This document shows, one piece after another, positions 38,578 through 48,600 of a stretch of DNA of 64,000 nucleotides. The notes beneath the pieces are model-generated. The model did no database searches. It was not told the origin of the DNA and saw nothing but the letters and a program-made list of their open reading frames with translations. The position numbers and the translations under genes are program-made. Position 1 is the first letter of the stretch, and every line of letters starts with the position of its first letter. Source of the DNA: Aureimonas psammosilenae (GTDB lineage: Bacteria; Pseudomonadota; Alphaproteobacteria; Rhizobiales; Rhizobiaceae); contig NZ_WEZG01000007.1 of the NCBI RefSeq assembly GCF_009176975.1, forward strand, positions 124,001-188,000. Direction: 5' to 3'.

Positions 38578-39437
38578 GAAGAACGCGGCGGCTTGGCGGC
38601 CTTCTCGCCGCAGCCGGCATCGCCTTTGCCCTTTTCGCCGGCCCGGCCTTGGCCGAAGACAAGACGGGCGAGAAAAACGATCCGCGCGTGTCCGAGATCT
38701 GCGACCTCATCGCCGAGAACGCCACGCTCGTCGGCATGGCGCCGGACTTCTTCGCGCGCCTCATCTGGAAGGAGTCGCGCTTCGATGAATCGGCGCGCTC
38801 GCCGGTCGGCGCGCAGGGCATCGCCCAGTTCATGCCCTATACGGCCAAGGAACGCGGCCTCGCCAACCCCTATGACAAGCGTGAAGCGCTGAAGCATTCG
38901 GCGACATACCTGCGCGATCTTCGCTCCGAACTCGGCTCCTGGGGCCTGGCGGCGGCGGCCTATAATGGCGGCATCAACCGCGTGAAGCGCTGGATGCAGT
39001 CCGGCGGCCGTCTTCCCTACGAGACGGAGGACTACGTCCTGTCGATTACGGCGCAGCCGGCTTCCTGGTTCCGCGAGGAGAAGCGGGAAGCGGATGTGCG
39101 CCCGCTCGACGCCAAGCTCGAATTCGCGGTTGCCTGCCGCCGCCTGCCGATCACGCCGACGCGCGCCGTGTTCGCCGTCGCCGAAAGCGCGGCCATGCGG
39201 CCCTGGGGCGCGCAGATCGCCGGCAATGCCAACGAAGCGATCGCGGTGCGCGTGTTCCACAAGCTGCAGGACCGCTACCCGGATGTTCTCGGCGGTGTGA
39301 AGCCGATCGTCATGCGCGTGCGCCCCTTGTCCGGCCCGCGCCGCATCACCGCGATCCGCATCGGCGCCGATTCCCGGAAGGAGGCCAACGCCTTCTGCGC
39401 CCGTTATTCCGGCGACTGCGTGGTGTTGCGCAACTAG
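38574..39437 (+). CDS. Periplasmic lytic transglycosylase (SLT domain)
   Basis: 287-residue exported enzyme. A signal peptide runs to about residue 27 (cleavage after ALA). The SLT domain has the catalytic Glu67 in [12 protein letters not shown], followed by [10 protein letters not shown] and AAAYNGG, the family 1 motifs. It cleaves peptidoglycan between MurNAc and GlcNAc. A C-terminal part of about 110 residues has no recognised domain, apart from a region that may bind the cell wall. Overlaps ispG by 4 bases. Its TAG stop sits in a CTAG that also gives the stop of the convergent deacetylase. Confidence 0.88.
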   Translation: MRRTRRLGGLLAAAGIAFALFAGPALAEDKTGEKNDPRVSEICDLIAENATLVGMAPDFFARLIWKESRFDESARSPVGAQGIAQFMPYTAKERGLANPYDKREALKHSATYLRDLRSELGSWGLAAAAYNGGINRVKRWMQSGGRLPYETEDYVLSITAQPASWFREEKREADVRPLDAKLEFAVACRRLPITPTRAVFAVAESAAMRPWGAQIAGNANEAIAVRVFHKLQDRYPDVLGGVKPIVMRVRPLSGPRRITAIRIGADSRKEANAFCARYSGDCVVLRN

Positions 39438-40177
39438 AACTCGTCCGTTTGCGCGGAAAGAAGGTGGGAAACCGGCACTGGTTCGAGCCCCTTGGCGCGC
39501 AACGCGTCGATGATGCGCGGCAGGGCCTGACGCGAGGCTTCGCGGTTGTCGTGCATGACGTGCATCAGGATGATCGAGCCTCGTCTCGCCGGCTCGACCG
39601 CGAGCCGCACCAGCGCGTCGGCATCCGTTCTGGTCGCCGGATCGGTTTCGGGCGCGAGGGTCCACATGATCGTCGGGCGATCGTGCTTCGAGACATACCA
39701 GGGCAGGGTGAAGAGCTTTCGCCCGAAAGGCGGGCGGAAAAGCACGTCACCTTCGAAACCCGCCGCGCGGATCGCGGCATCCGTGCGCTCGATCTCTGTG
39801 CCGATGGTCGAAAGGCTCGCCAGCGTCAGGTCGGAATGGGAATAGGTGTGGTTGCCGATCTCGTGGCCGGCCTCGACGATGGCGCGCGTCGCGTCCGGGT
39901 TCTTCTCCATGTCGCTGCCGACCAGGAAGAAGGTCGCCTTCACCCCCTTTTCCTTCAGGATGGCGAGAACCCGTCCCGTATGCTCGGGCGTCGGGCCGTC
40001 GTCGAGCGTCAGCGCGACAACGGGAGAGTTGGTCTCGACCTGCGAAACGATTTCGCCGAAGAGCTGGAAGTTGCGGGCTCCGGCAAGTCGATGAAGCCCG
40101 AGAGCGAGGCCAAGAACGGCGAGCGCCAGAAGGAGCGAGGGAAGCAGCATCTTTCGTCTGGAAAACCGCAACGTCAC
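39434..40177 (-). CDS. Polysaccharide deacetylase (NodB homology domain)
   Basis: 247-residue CE4-family enzyme, anchored or secreted through an N-terminal hydrophobic segment (about residues 10-29, MLLPSLLLALAVLGLALGL). Motifs: the catalytic/metal Asp59-Asp60 (LTLDDGPTPEH), metal His110 and His114 (HTYSH), then RPPFG and an IILMH-like end motif. It removes N- or O-acyl groups from a sugar polymer, probably peptidoglycan or an exopolysaccharide. It lies 14 bases after the prenyl synthase gene and is probably cotranscribed with it. Confidence 0.88.
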   Translation of the reverse strand: MTLRFSRRKMLLPSLLLALAVLGLALGLHRLAGARNFQLFGEIVSQVETNSPVVALTLDDGPTPEHTGRVLAILKEKGVKATFFLVGSDMEKNPDATRAIVEAGHEIGNHTYSHSDLTLASLSTIGTEIERTDAAIRAAGFEGDVLFRPPFGRKLFTLPWYVSKHDRPTIMWTLAPETDPATRTDADALVRLAVEPARRGSIILMHVMHDNREASRQALPRIIDALRAKGLEPVPVSHLLSAQTDEF

Positions 40178-40191
40178 TCGCGCTCGCTCGG

Positions 40192-41100
40192 CTATTTCGT
40201 GCGCTCTGCGATGAAGCGCGCGGCTTCGATGAGAACGGCGGCTTTCTCGCCTTCCGGCTGAAGCAGGGCGCTGGCTTCCGCGACGAGTTCGGCGAGGCGC
40301 TGGCGCGTCCAGTCATGGCCGTGCAGGGCGGGAAGGGTCTTCTTGCCGCGCGCCCGGTCCTTGCCGGCCGCCTTGCCGAGTTGTGCGGCATCAGCCGTCT
40401 CGTCCAGAAGATCGTCGGCGAGCTGGAAGGCGAGGCCCACGACCTCGCCGAAGCGGCGAAGGCGCTCCCGCTGCTCAATCGGTGCACCGGCCAGAAGCGG
40501 CCCCGCCTCGCAAGCGAAGGCGATCAGCGCGCCCGTCTTCATGGACTGCATGCGCGAGATCTCGTCCTGGCTGAGCGTTTCGGTGTCTTCCGCGTCGAGG
40601 TCGAGCGCCTGCCCGCCGACCATGCCGGCCGCGCCGGCTTCGCGCGATAAAGCGTGGATGAGATGGAGCCGCGCAGTCGGGTCCGCCGAATGGCTTTGCG
40701 CGACGAGGCCGAAGGCGAGCGTCAGGAGCGCGTCGCCGGCGAGAATCGCCGTCGCCTCGTCGAAGGCGATGTGGACGGTCGGCTGGCCGCGCCTCAGATC
40801 GTCGTCGTCCATCGCCGGCAGGTCGTCATGGACGAGCGAATAGGAATGAACGCATTCGAGCGCCGCCGCCACATCGAGCGCGGCATCCGCCGGCGCGCCG
40901 CAAAGCCGCGCTGTTTCGGTGACGAGGAAGGGCCGCAGCCGCTTGCCGCCGTTGAGAAGCCCGTGCCGCATCGCAGCCACGAGCCGCTCCGGCGATCCCG
41001 TCATCAGGGCCTCGGTCGGCTCCAAGGCCGCGACGAGGCGTGCCTCCACCGCCTTGGCGGTCGCGCCGAGCCGTTCCGTGAAATCGCCGTTCGCCACCAT
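40192..41100 (-). CDS. ispA: Short-chain polyprenyl diphosphate synthase (farnesyl type, IspA)
   Basis: 302-residue trans-prenyltransferase. The first Asp-rich motif is DDLPAMDDDD at 92-101 with the insertion typical of type II bacterial farnesyl synthases; the second is DDLLDE at 229-234. KRLRPFL near residue 53 and the GGQALD segment are conserved. The SYSLVHDD segment before the first motif fits a farnesyl/geranyl product rather than a long chain. Its substrates come from the MEP pathway, in which ispG acts. Confidence 0.9.
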   Translation of the reverse strand: MVANGDFTERLGATAKAVEARLVAALEPTEALMTGSPERLVAAMRHGLLNGGKRLRPFLVTETARLCGAPADAALDVAAALECVHSYSLVHDDLPAMDDDDLRRGQPTVHIAFDEATAILAGDALLTLAFGLVAQSHSADPTARLHLIHALSREAGAAGMVGGQALDLDAEDTETLSQDEISRMQSMKTGALIAFACEAGPLLAGAPIEQRERLRRFGEVVGLAFQLADDLLDETADAAQLGKAAGKDRARGKKTLPALHGHDWTRQRLAELVAEASALLQPEGEKAAVLIEAARFIAERTK

Positions 41101-41201
41101 CGCCCGCGCCTTTCGATCCAGTCCCGCCGGACTTCGCCGAAGCGGAGGAAAGCGTCAAGCATGGGCACGCTCATCCGTTGCGACGGGACGAGCCGGCCGC
41201 T

Positions 41202-41945
41202 ATGGATAGAACACGGTTTTCCCGAAAGCTTTCGATGCTCCGACGCGCCCTCGGCCTCCTGATCGTGACTTTGGCGGTGATGGTCGCCCTGCCGATCGCG
41301 CTGGTGCCGGTTTATGCGCTGCCTTTCGTGCGTCCGGTCTCGACCCTCATGCTCTACGATTGGGCGAGGCTGCAGCCTGTCTCGCGCGACTGGGTGCCGC
41401 TGGAGGACATCGCGCCCGTTCTGGTGCGCACCGTGATGCTGTCGGAAGACGGGCAATATTGCTCCCATCGCGGCGTCGACTGGCGCGAGCTGAACGGGGT
41501 GATCGACGACGCGATGGACGGCGAATCGACGCGCGGCGCTTCCACGATCCCGATGCAGACGGCCAAGAACCTGTTTCTCTGGACCAGCCGATCCTTTATC
41601 CGCAAAGGGCTGGAAGTGCCGCTGGCGCTCTACACCGATCTCGTTCTGACCAAACCCCGGCTGATGGAGATCTATCTCAACGTCGCCGAGTTCGGCCCCG
41701 GCATCTATGGGGTGGAAGCGGCTTCCTGGCATTATTTCGGGAAGCCTGCCTTCGCGCTGAGCCCGCGCGAGGCGGCGCTTCTGGCCAAGACTCTGCCCGC
41801 GCCCGCCTCGCGCAATCCGGGCAAGCCCTCGCGCCAGCTCGCCGCCATGGCGAACCGCATGGAAACGCGCACCCGAGCGGCCGGCGGATTTTCGGCCTGC
41901 GTGGTCCCGGCCGCCGGGACGACGGAGGCCAAGGCGGGCGCCTGA
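41202..41945 (+). CDS. mtgA: Monofunctional peptidoglycan glycosyltransferase MtgA
   Basis: 247-residue GT51 enzyme that polymerises lipid II into glycan strands. One N-terminal membrane helix (about residues 17-42) is followed by the GT51 motifs: [16 protein letters not shown] with the catalytic Glu, [16 protein letters not shown], the RKGLEVPLA segment and [18 protein letters not shown] at 41202 is chosen; TTG at 41178 and ATG at 41235 are alternatives. No transpeptidase domain. Divergent from the prenyl synthase gene. Confidence 0.92.
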   Translation: MDRTRFSRKLSMLRRALGLLIVTLAVMVALPIALVPVYALPFVRPVSTLMLYDWARLQPVSRDWVPLEDIAPVLVRTVMLSEDGQYCSHRGVDWRELNGVIDDAMDGESTRGASTIPMQTAKNLFLWTSRSFIRKGLEVPLALYTDLVLTKPRLMEIYLNVAEFGPGIYGVEAASWHYFGKPAFALSPREAALLAKTLPAPASRNPGKPSRQLAAMANRMETRTRAAGGFSACVVPAAGTTEAKAGA

Positions 41946-42135
41946 GGAGCCGAAGGCTTGTCGCCGCGCTCTTGGCAGCGCGCGCCGCTTTTGCTATGGG
42001 CACCGCAATTCCCGTCATGGCGCGGTTGGAAACAAGGTCGGGCTCGCCCGCCTGCCTGCCCACGCTTCGACCCGATTGCAATCCGAGCGAAGGGCCTCCC
42101 GGCTTCTATCGCCGCCGTTATCTAGGAGAGCCCCG

Positions 42136-42321
42136 ATGGCCGTTCCGAAGCGAAAGACTTCCCCCTCCAAGCGCGGCATGCGCCGTTCCGCCGATGCGCT
42201 GAAGGCCCCGACCTATATCGAGGACAAGAACTCGGGCGAGCTGCGCCGTCCGCACCATGTCGACCTGAAGACCGGCATGTATCGCGGCAAGCAGATCCTC
42301 GCCGTCAAGGAAGAGGCGTAA
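42136..42321 (+). CDS. rpmF: 50S ribosomal protein L32
   Basis: 61-residue ribosomal protein with the standard [18 protein letters not shown] start and [17 protein letters not shown] end. ATG at 42136 follows a taggagag site. The longer frame from 42076 is not supported. No Cys-type zinc ribbon is present, as in other alphaproteobacterial L32 proteins. A terminator follows. Confidence 0.97.
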   Translation: MAVPKRKTSPSKRGMRRSADALKAPTYIEDKNSGELRRPHHVDLKTGMYRGKQILAVKEEA

Positions 42322-42370
42322 GCCTCAAGGCGGGGCTTCGGTCCCGCTCAGGGTTTCTTGCATCAGATCG

Positions 42371-42402
42371 AAGGCCGGGCCGAAAGGCGCCGGCCTTTTT
42401 CT
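42371..42402 (+). terminator. Intrinsic terminator of rpmF
   Basis: AAGGCCGG (42371-42378) pairs with CCGGCCTT (42390-42397) and runs into five T residues. It lies between rpmF and the convergent phaR stop at 42408. Confidence 0.75.
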
Positions 42403-42407
42403 TGGCC

Positions 42408-43052
42408 TTATCCCTTTTCCCCGGCGCGCTGGGGGATCTTGGGCTGTTCTTCCGGCTCCGGGGAAGCCTGTCTCGCGCCGCCCCCGTCCAGCGCCTCGAT
42501 GCGCCGCTGCATCTCGGCGAGCTGGCGCCGCATGTCCGACAGGTCGGCATCGTCCTTGCGCGGGGCTTCGTCTTCGCCCGTCTTCGGCATGATGGCATTG
42601 GCCATGAAGGGGTTGAACACGGCCATGGCCTGCCGGAACATTTCCGTGTTCCGCCGGACCTGCTCCTCCATCAGCTTCATGGTTTCGCGCCCCGAGGGCC
42701 CCATCACCTTATCGCGAATCTGTTCCTGCTCGCGGGAAAAGGCCGCCATGGAATGTTCCAGGAATGTCGGCACCACCATCTGCATCTGGTCGCCGTAGAA
42801 GCGGATCAACTGGCGCAGAAAGGCGATGGGCATCATGTTCTGCCCGACCTTGTTTTCCTGCTCGAAGATGATCTGCGTCAGGACCGAATGGGTGATGTCC
42901 TCCCCGGTCTTGGCGTCCTGCACCACGAATTCCTCGTTGGTCTTCACCATCGCGGCGAGATTCTCCAGCGTGACGTAGGTGCTGGTGCCGGTATTGTAGA
43001 GACGCCGGTTGGCGTACTTCTTGATGATCGTGGTTTCCGCGGGCTTCGACAT
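42408..43052 (-). CDS. phaR: Polyhydroxyalkanoate synthesis repressor PhaR
   Basis: 214-residue regulator that represses phasin and PHA genes and also binds PHB granules. The N-terminal DNA-binding domain has IIKKYANRRLYNTGTSTYVTLENLA at about residues 9-33. Two PHB accumulation domains follow (around HSVLTQIIFEQE and MMPIAFLRQLIRFYG). The C-terminus (about 160-214) is charged with a predicted coiled coil (DMRRQLAEMQRRIEAL). Divergent from phaA across 222 bp, where its operator would be expected. Confidence 0.94.
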   Translation of the reverse strand: MSKPAETTIIKKYANRRLYNTGTSTYVTLENLAAMVKTNEEFVVQDAKTGEDITHSVLTQIIFEQENKVGQNMMPIAFLRQLIRFYGDQMQMVVPTFLEHSMAAFSREQEQIRDKVMGPSGRETMKLMEEQVRRNTEMFRQAMAVFNPFMANAIMPKTGEDEAPRKDDADLSDMRRQLAEMQRRIEALDGGGARQASPEPEEQPKIPQRAGEKG

Positions 43053-43274
43053 CGCCGCCTTCTTTCCGCTGCGGCCGATTCATCCCGGCCGCTTTGTGGG
43101 CATGGTTGAAACCATAGGATGGTTTTGAGCGAAGGCCAAACCATCACAATTGATAAAACAGTGAAAAACGTTTCCCTCTGGCCTATTTGAAATCGAAAGG
43201 CGACAAATGGGCGGGCGCCGACGATTCTCGCGATGCGGGCATCGGAAAAGCTCGGGAACGGGAGGATACTCGAA

Positions 43275-44459
43275 ATGTCGAATGCTTCATCCGTCGTGAT
43301 CGTTGGGGCGGCTCGCACGCCGGTCGGCGCGTTCAACGGCGCTTTTGCCGATGTTCCCGCACACCAGTTGGGCGCGGCGGCCGTGCGCGAAGCGCTGGCG
43401 CGCGCCGGGATCGAGGGCGCGGAAGTGGACGAGCTGATCCTCGGCCAAGTGCTGCAAGCGGGCGAAGGGCAGAATCCGGCCCGCCAGGCGGCCATGGCGG
43501 CGGGCCTGCCGAAGGAAGCCAGCGCCTGGAGCCTCAACCAGCTTTGCGGCTCGGGCCTTCGCGCCGTGGCGCTCGGTTTTCAGCAGATCGCGGGCGGCGA
43601 CGCGCGGGTGGTCGTCGCGGGCGGCCAGGAGTCCATGTCCATGGCCCCGCACACGGCCCATCTTCGCGCCGGCACCAAGATGGGCGATCTGAAGATGATC
43701 GACACCATGCTGAAGGACGGCCTGATGGACGCCTTCCACGGCTACCACATGGGCAACACGGCCGAGAACGTGGCGCGCCAATGGCAGATCACCCGCGACG
43801 AGCAGGACGAGTTCGCCGTGCGCTCCCAGAACAAGGCCGAGGCCGCGCGCAATGCCGGGCGCTTCAAGGACGAGATCGTCGCGTTCACCGTGAAGACCCG
43901 CAAGGGCGAGACGGTGGTGGATGCCGACGAATACATCAAGGACGGGGTGACGCTCGATAAGGTGCAGAAGTTGCGCCCCGCCTTCGACAAGGAAGGCACG
44001 GTCACGGCCGCCAATGCTTCCGGCATCAACGACGGCGCGGCCGCCGTGGTGCTGATGAGCGAGGCGGAAGCGTCGCGCCGCGGGCTGCAGCCGCTGGTGA
44101 GAATCGCGTCCTGGTCCACCGTCGGCGTCGATCCTGCCGTGATGGGCACCGGCCCGATCCCGGCCTCGCGCAAGGCGCTGGAAAAGGCGGGCTGGCGTTT
44201 GGAGGATCTCGACCTCGTGGAAGCCAACGAGGCCTTCGCGGCGCAGGCCTGCGCGGTGAACAAGGATCTCGGCTGGAACCCGGACATCGTCAACGTCAAC
44301 GGCGGGGCCATCGCCATCGGCCATCCGATCGGCGCTTCCGGCGCGCGCTGCCTCAACACGCTGATCTTCGAGATGGCGCGGCGCGATGCCAAGAAGGGTC
44401 TCGCCACGCTCTGCGTCGGCGGCGGCATGGGCGTCGCGCTGTGCGTGGAGCGCTTGTGA
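43275..44459 (+). CDS. phaA: Acetyl-CoA acetyltransferase PhaA (beta-ketothiolase)
   Basis: 394-residue thiolase condensing two acetyl-CoA to acetoacetyl-CoA, the first step of PHB synthesis. Catalytic Cys91 (NQLCGSGLRAV), His350 (AIGHPIGASGARC) and Cys380 (LCVGGGMGVAL) are in place. ATG at 43275 follows a gggagga site; the upstream extension is not supported. The stop shares a base with the next gene (TGATG). The PHA synthase phaC is not in the window. Confidence 0.94.
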   Translation: MSNASSVVIVGAARTPVGAFNGAFADVPAHQLGAAAVREALARAGIEGAEVDELILGQVLQAGEGQNPARQAAMAAGLPKEASAWSLNQLCGSGLRAVALGFQQIAGGDARVVVAGGQESMSMAPHTAHLRAGTKMGDLKMIDTMLKDGLMDAFHGYHMGNTAENVARQWQITRDEQDEFAVRSQNKAEAARNAGRFKDEIVAFTVKTRKGETVVDADEYIKDGVTLDKVQKLRPAFDKEGTVTAANASGINDGAAAVVLMSEAEASRRGLQPLVRIASWSTVGVDPAVMGTGPIPASRKALEKAGWRLEDLDLVEANEAFAAQACAVNKDLGWNPDIVNVNGGAIAIGHPIGASGARCLNTLIFEMARRDAKKGLATLCVGGGMGVALCVERL

Positions 44460-44827
44460 TGCGCCGCGCGGCGACGCTCCTCGCGGCGCTGTCGCTGTTC
44501 GCCTTCGGTCCCCTGCCGCTCGGTGGGGGAGGGACGGCGGAGGCGGCCTGCCAGGGCAGAAGGGACGCGGCCGGAAACGTGCGCGTGCGCTGCGACGACG
44601 GCACCACCGGAACCCTGCGCGACAACGGCACCGGGGGTTTGAGCGGCCGCGTCGGCAACCGGCAGATTCGCGGCGTCGATGGCGGGACGGTGCGCCGGCA
44701 GAGCGAAGACAGCGTGCGCGGCGCCGCCCGCAGCGGCTCGCGCGGCGATGGGGGCTTGCGCAACAATTCGCGCTCTTCCGGCTCGAACTGCATGTCCGGC
44801 GGGCTGCGCGTGAACGACTGCAACTGA
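44459..44827 (+). CDS. Small secreted Gly/Arg/Ser-rich protein, unknown
   Basis: 122 residues with a signal peptide (MRRAATLLAAL start, likely cleavage after AEA near residue 29). The mature part is rich in Gly, Arg, Asn and Ser and has five Cys residues: two early (ACQG, VRCDDGT), one in SNCMSGG and one in the final NDCN, plus none in the signal; the exact pairing is unknown. It starts in a TGATG overlap with phaA and lies 57 bp before phaB, so it is in the pha transcript. No family recognised. An upstream in-frame GTG (44441) is less likely. Confidence 0.7.
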   Translation: MRRAATLLAALSLFAFGPLPLGGGGTAEAACQGRRDAAGNVRVRCDDGTTGTLRDNGTGGLSGRVGNRQIRGVDGGTVRRQSEDSVRGAARSGSRGDGGLRNNSRSSGSNCMSGGLRVNDCN

Positions 44828-44884
44828 CTGAAACCAACAACAACGGGCGGTTTGGAAGCCGTCGACTCTGGGAGGAGATAAGGC

Positions 44885-45610
44885 ATGGCGAGAGTGGCGG
44901 TGGTGACGGGTGGCACGCGCGGGATCGGCGCGGCGATCTCGAAGGCGCTGAAGGAGGCAGGACATAAGGTCGCCGCGAATTACGCTGGCAACGACGAGGC
45001 GGCGGCGGCCTTTCGCGACCAGACCGGCATCGCGGTCTTCAAGTGGGATGTCGGCAGCTACGAGTCCTGCAAAGAAGGTCTCGCCAAGGTCGAGGCCGAG
45101 CTCGGGCCGGTGGACATCCTCGTGAACAATGCCGGTATCACGCGCGATGCCATGTTCCATAAGATGACGCCGGACCAGTGGAACGCGGTGATCAATACGA
45201 ACCTCAATGGCCTCTTCAACATGACGCACCCCGTTTGGGGCGGCATGCGCGACAGGAAGTTCGGCCGCATCGTCAACATCTCCTCCATCAACGGCCAGAA
45301 GGGTCAGGCGGGGCAGGCGAATTATTCCGCAGCCAAGGCCGGCGATATCGGCTTCACCAAGGCCCTGGCGCAGGAAGGCGCGCGCGCCGGCATCACGGTG
45401 AACGTCATCGCGCCCGGTTATATCGGCACGGAGATGGTGCGCGCCATCGACGAGAAGGTCTTGAACGAGCGCATCCTGCCGCTGATCCCCGTCGGTCGCC
45501 TCGGCGAGCCGGAAGAGATCGCGCGCTGCGTCCTCTTCCTCGCCTCCGACGAAGCCGGGTTCATCACCGGCTCCACCATCTCGGCCAATGGCGGACAATA
45601 TTTCGTCTGA
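44885..45610 (+). CDS. phaB: Acetoacetyl-CoA reductase PhaB
   Basis: 241-residue SDR enzyme reducing acetoacetyl-CoA to (R)-3-hydroxybutyryl-CoA with NADPH. Cofactor motif TGGTRGIGAAI at 8-18, NNAGITRDAMFHKM at 81-94, and catalytic Ser134, Tyr147 and Lys151 (YSAAK). The C-terminus SGSTISANGGQYF-like end is typical. A gggaggag site precedes the ATG. Completes the phaA-x-phaB unit. Confidence 0.94.
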   Translation: MARVAVVTGGTRGIGAAISKALKEAGHKVAANYAGNDEAAAAFRDQTGIAVFKWDVGSYESCKEGLAKVEAELGPVDILVNNAGITRDAMFHKMTPDQWNAVINTNLNGLFNMTHPVWGGMRDRKFGRIVNISSINGQKGQAGQANYSAAKAGDIGFTKALAQEGARAGITVNVIAPGYIGTEMVRAIDEKVLNERILPLIPVGRLGEPEEIARCVLFLASDEAGFITGSTISANGGQYFV

Positions 45611-45668
45611 GATCCCGCACCGCAATCGGGTGCCGGCCTTCCAAACCGGGGGCCGGCGTCCCAGATAG

Positions 45669-48600
45669 ATGCCCGACATGAACGATCGCCGACCCTCGCC
45701 GTCACCGGCCCGCTTCGACGGCACTGGCGTCACCGCCGTCCTCGGACCCACCAATACCGGCAAGACCTTCTATGCGATCGAGCGGATGGTCGCCCATTCC
45801 TCGGGCGTCATCGGTCTGCCGCTGAGGCTTCTGGCGCGCGAGGTCTATGGCCGGCTGGTGGAGCGGGTGGGCGAGTCCCAGGTCGCGCTCGTCACCGGCG
45901 AGGAGAAGATCAAGCCCCCGAAGGCCCGCTTCCATGTCTGCACCGTGGAAGCCATGCCGCAGAAGACGGATGCCGCCTTCGTCGCCATAGACGAGGTGCA
46001 GCTCGGCGCCGATCTGGAGCGCGGCCACGTGTTCACCGATCGCATCCTGAACACGCGCGGGCGGCAGGAAACGCTCCTTCTCGGCGCGTCCACCATGCGC
46101 AGCGTTCTGGAAAAGCTGCTGCCGGGCGCGCATTTCGTCACCCGCCCGCGCATGTCGCAGCTTCTTTACGCCGGCTCCAAGAAAACGACGCGCCTGCCGC
46201 GCCGCTCGGCGATCGTCGCCTTTTCGGCCGACGAAGTCTATGCCATCGCCGAACTCGTGCGGCGCCAACGCGGCGGGGCGGCCGTGGTGCTCGGCGCGCT
46301 GAGCCCCCGCACGCGAAACTCCCAGGTCGAGCTTTATCAATCCGGCGAGGTCGATTTCCTGATCGCCACCGACGCGATCGGCATGGGCCTCAATCTCGAC
46401 GTCGACCACGTCGCCTTCGCGCAGGACTGGAAGTTCGACGGCTTCCAGTATCGCCAACTGACCCTGCCCGAGATGGGCCAGATCGCCGGCCGCGCCGGGC
46501 GGCACCTGCGCGACGGCACATTCGGCGTGACGGGGCAGGTCGATCCCTTCGCGCCCGAAGTGGTGGAAGCCTTGGAGGCGCACAACTTCCCGCCCGTCCG
46601 CAACATGCAATGGCGCTCGGCCGATCTCGACTTCTCCTCGGTGCGCGCCCTGATGGCCAGCCTCGACGTCGTGCCCTCGCTTCCCGAACTCACCCGCTCG
46701 CTGCCGTCCGTCGACCAGCGCGCCCTGGAACACGTGTCGCGCGACAAGGGCATCGCGGACCGGGCGGTCGGGGCCGCGCGCGTCGCGCTTCTTTGGGAAG
46801 CCTGCAAGCTGCCGGACTACCGGCGCATCGCGCCCGCCCAGCATGCCGAAATCATCGCCACCGTTTATCGCGACCTTGCGGATAACGGCCATGTGGCGGA
46901 AGACTACATGGCGGCCGAGGTGCATCGCGCCGACCGGATGGAAGGCGACATCGACACTTTATCGCGTCGAATCGCGGAAATCCGTACCTGGACCTATATT
47001 TCGCATCGTCCGGACTGGCTGGCCGATCCGACACACTGGCAGCAAAAGACGCGTGACATCGAGAACCGTCTTTCGGACGCGCTGCACGAGCGGTTGACGA
47101 AACGCTTCGTTGATCGCAGGACAAGCGTCCTGATGAAACGGCTGAGGGAGAAGGCCTTTATGGAAGCAGAGATCGGCAGCGACGGCAAGGTGACTGTCGA
47201 AGGCCACCATGTCGGCGAGCTGCAGGGCTTTCGCTTCTCGCCCGACACCCACGCCGATGGACCCGACGCGAAAGCGGTGCGGGCCGCGGCGCAGCAGGCG
47301 CTCGGAACCGAGTTCGAAACGCGCGCGGAGCGCTTCGCGAACGCGCCGAACGGCGATCTGGCTCTCGGCCAGGACGGTCTCCTGCGCTGGCTCGGTGCGC
47401 CCGTCGCGTCCTTGTCGGGCGGCGAGAACCCCCTGAAGCCCCGCCTCGTGCTTCTGGCCGACGACCAGTTGGCCGGCCCTGCGCGCGATAAGGTGGTGGC
47501 GAGGGCCGAGCGCTACGTGACCTTCCAGGTCTCGACGCTCCTGAAGCCGCTCGCCGATCTTCAAGCCGCCGAGGAACTGACGGGCACCGCCAAGGGCATC
47601 GCCTATCGGCTGGTGGAAAGCTTCGGTCTTCTACAGCGCCGCGAGGTTTCCGAGGAAATCCGCTCCCTCGATCAGGAAGCACGCGCGGCCTTGCGCCGTC
47701 ACGGCGTTCGCTTCGGCGCCTACCACATCTTCGTGCCGGCTTTGGTGAAGCCCGCGCCCGCCAATCTCCTTACCCTCCTTTGGGCGATCGCCCATGACGG
47801 GCGCGACAAGCCGGGCTTCGGCGACGTGACGCAGTTGCTCGCCACCGGCCGCACGTCGGCGGTCGCCGACACGAGCTTCGATCCGACCTTCTACGCGCTG
47901 GCCGGTTACCGCCTTCTCGGACGCCGTGCCGTGCGCGTCGATATCCTGGAGCGGCTGGCCGACCTGATCCGCCCCGCTCTCGCCTGGAAGCCGGGCACCG
48001 CCAAGCGGCCGGACGGCGGCTATGACGGCGCGCAGTTCGTGGCAACGCCGGCCATGATGTCGATCCTCGGCGCCACCGCCGACGACATGGAAGAGATCCT
48101 GCGCGGTCTCGGCTATCGCTCGCAGGGGGTCGAGGCCGAGGTCGTGACGCGCACGATCGCCCGTTTCGAGGAAGAAGCGGCAGAAGCCGCGCGCGCCGCC
48201 AAGGCCGCGGCTGAAACGCTGGCTTTGAGCGAAGCAGCACCTGCCGAGGGTGTTGAGGCTCCGGCGAGCGAAGCATCCGCCGGTTCGATGCAAGAGCCCG
48301 TTGCCGCGTCTTCCGAAACAGAAGGCGAAGCAGCGGTGGCCCCTGAAGCCGTTGCAGAGGAAGCGCCGGAAGCCGCTCCCGTCGAGGAAGTTGCTGTCGC
48401 CGAGGACGCGGTTCCCGCCGAGGAGACGGCGGCTGCCGGGGAAGTTTCCACCGATCCGGTGGAAGCCCTGTCCGCCGAAGGCACGACGCCTGAATCCGCC
48501 GAAGCGCAGGCTGCCGCACCGGTCGTGGAAGACGCCAAGCCGGCGGAAGCGCCGAAGCTCGTTCAGGTCTGGCGGCCGGGCGGGCGTCACGACAACCGCC

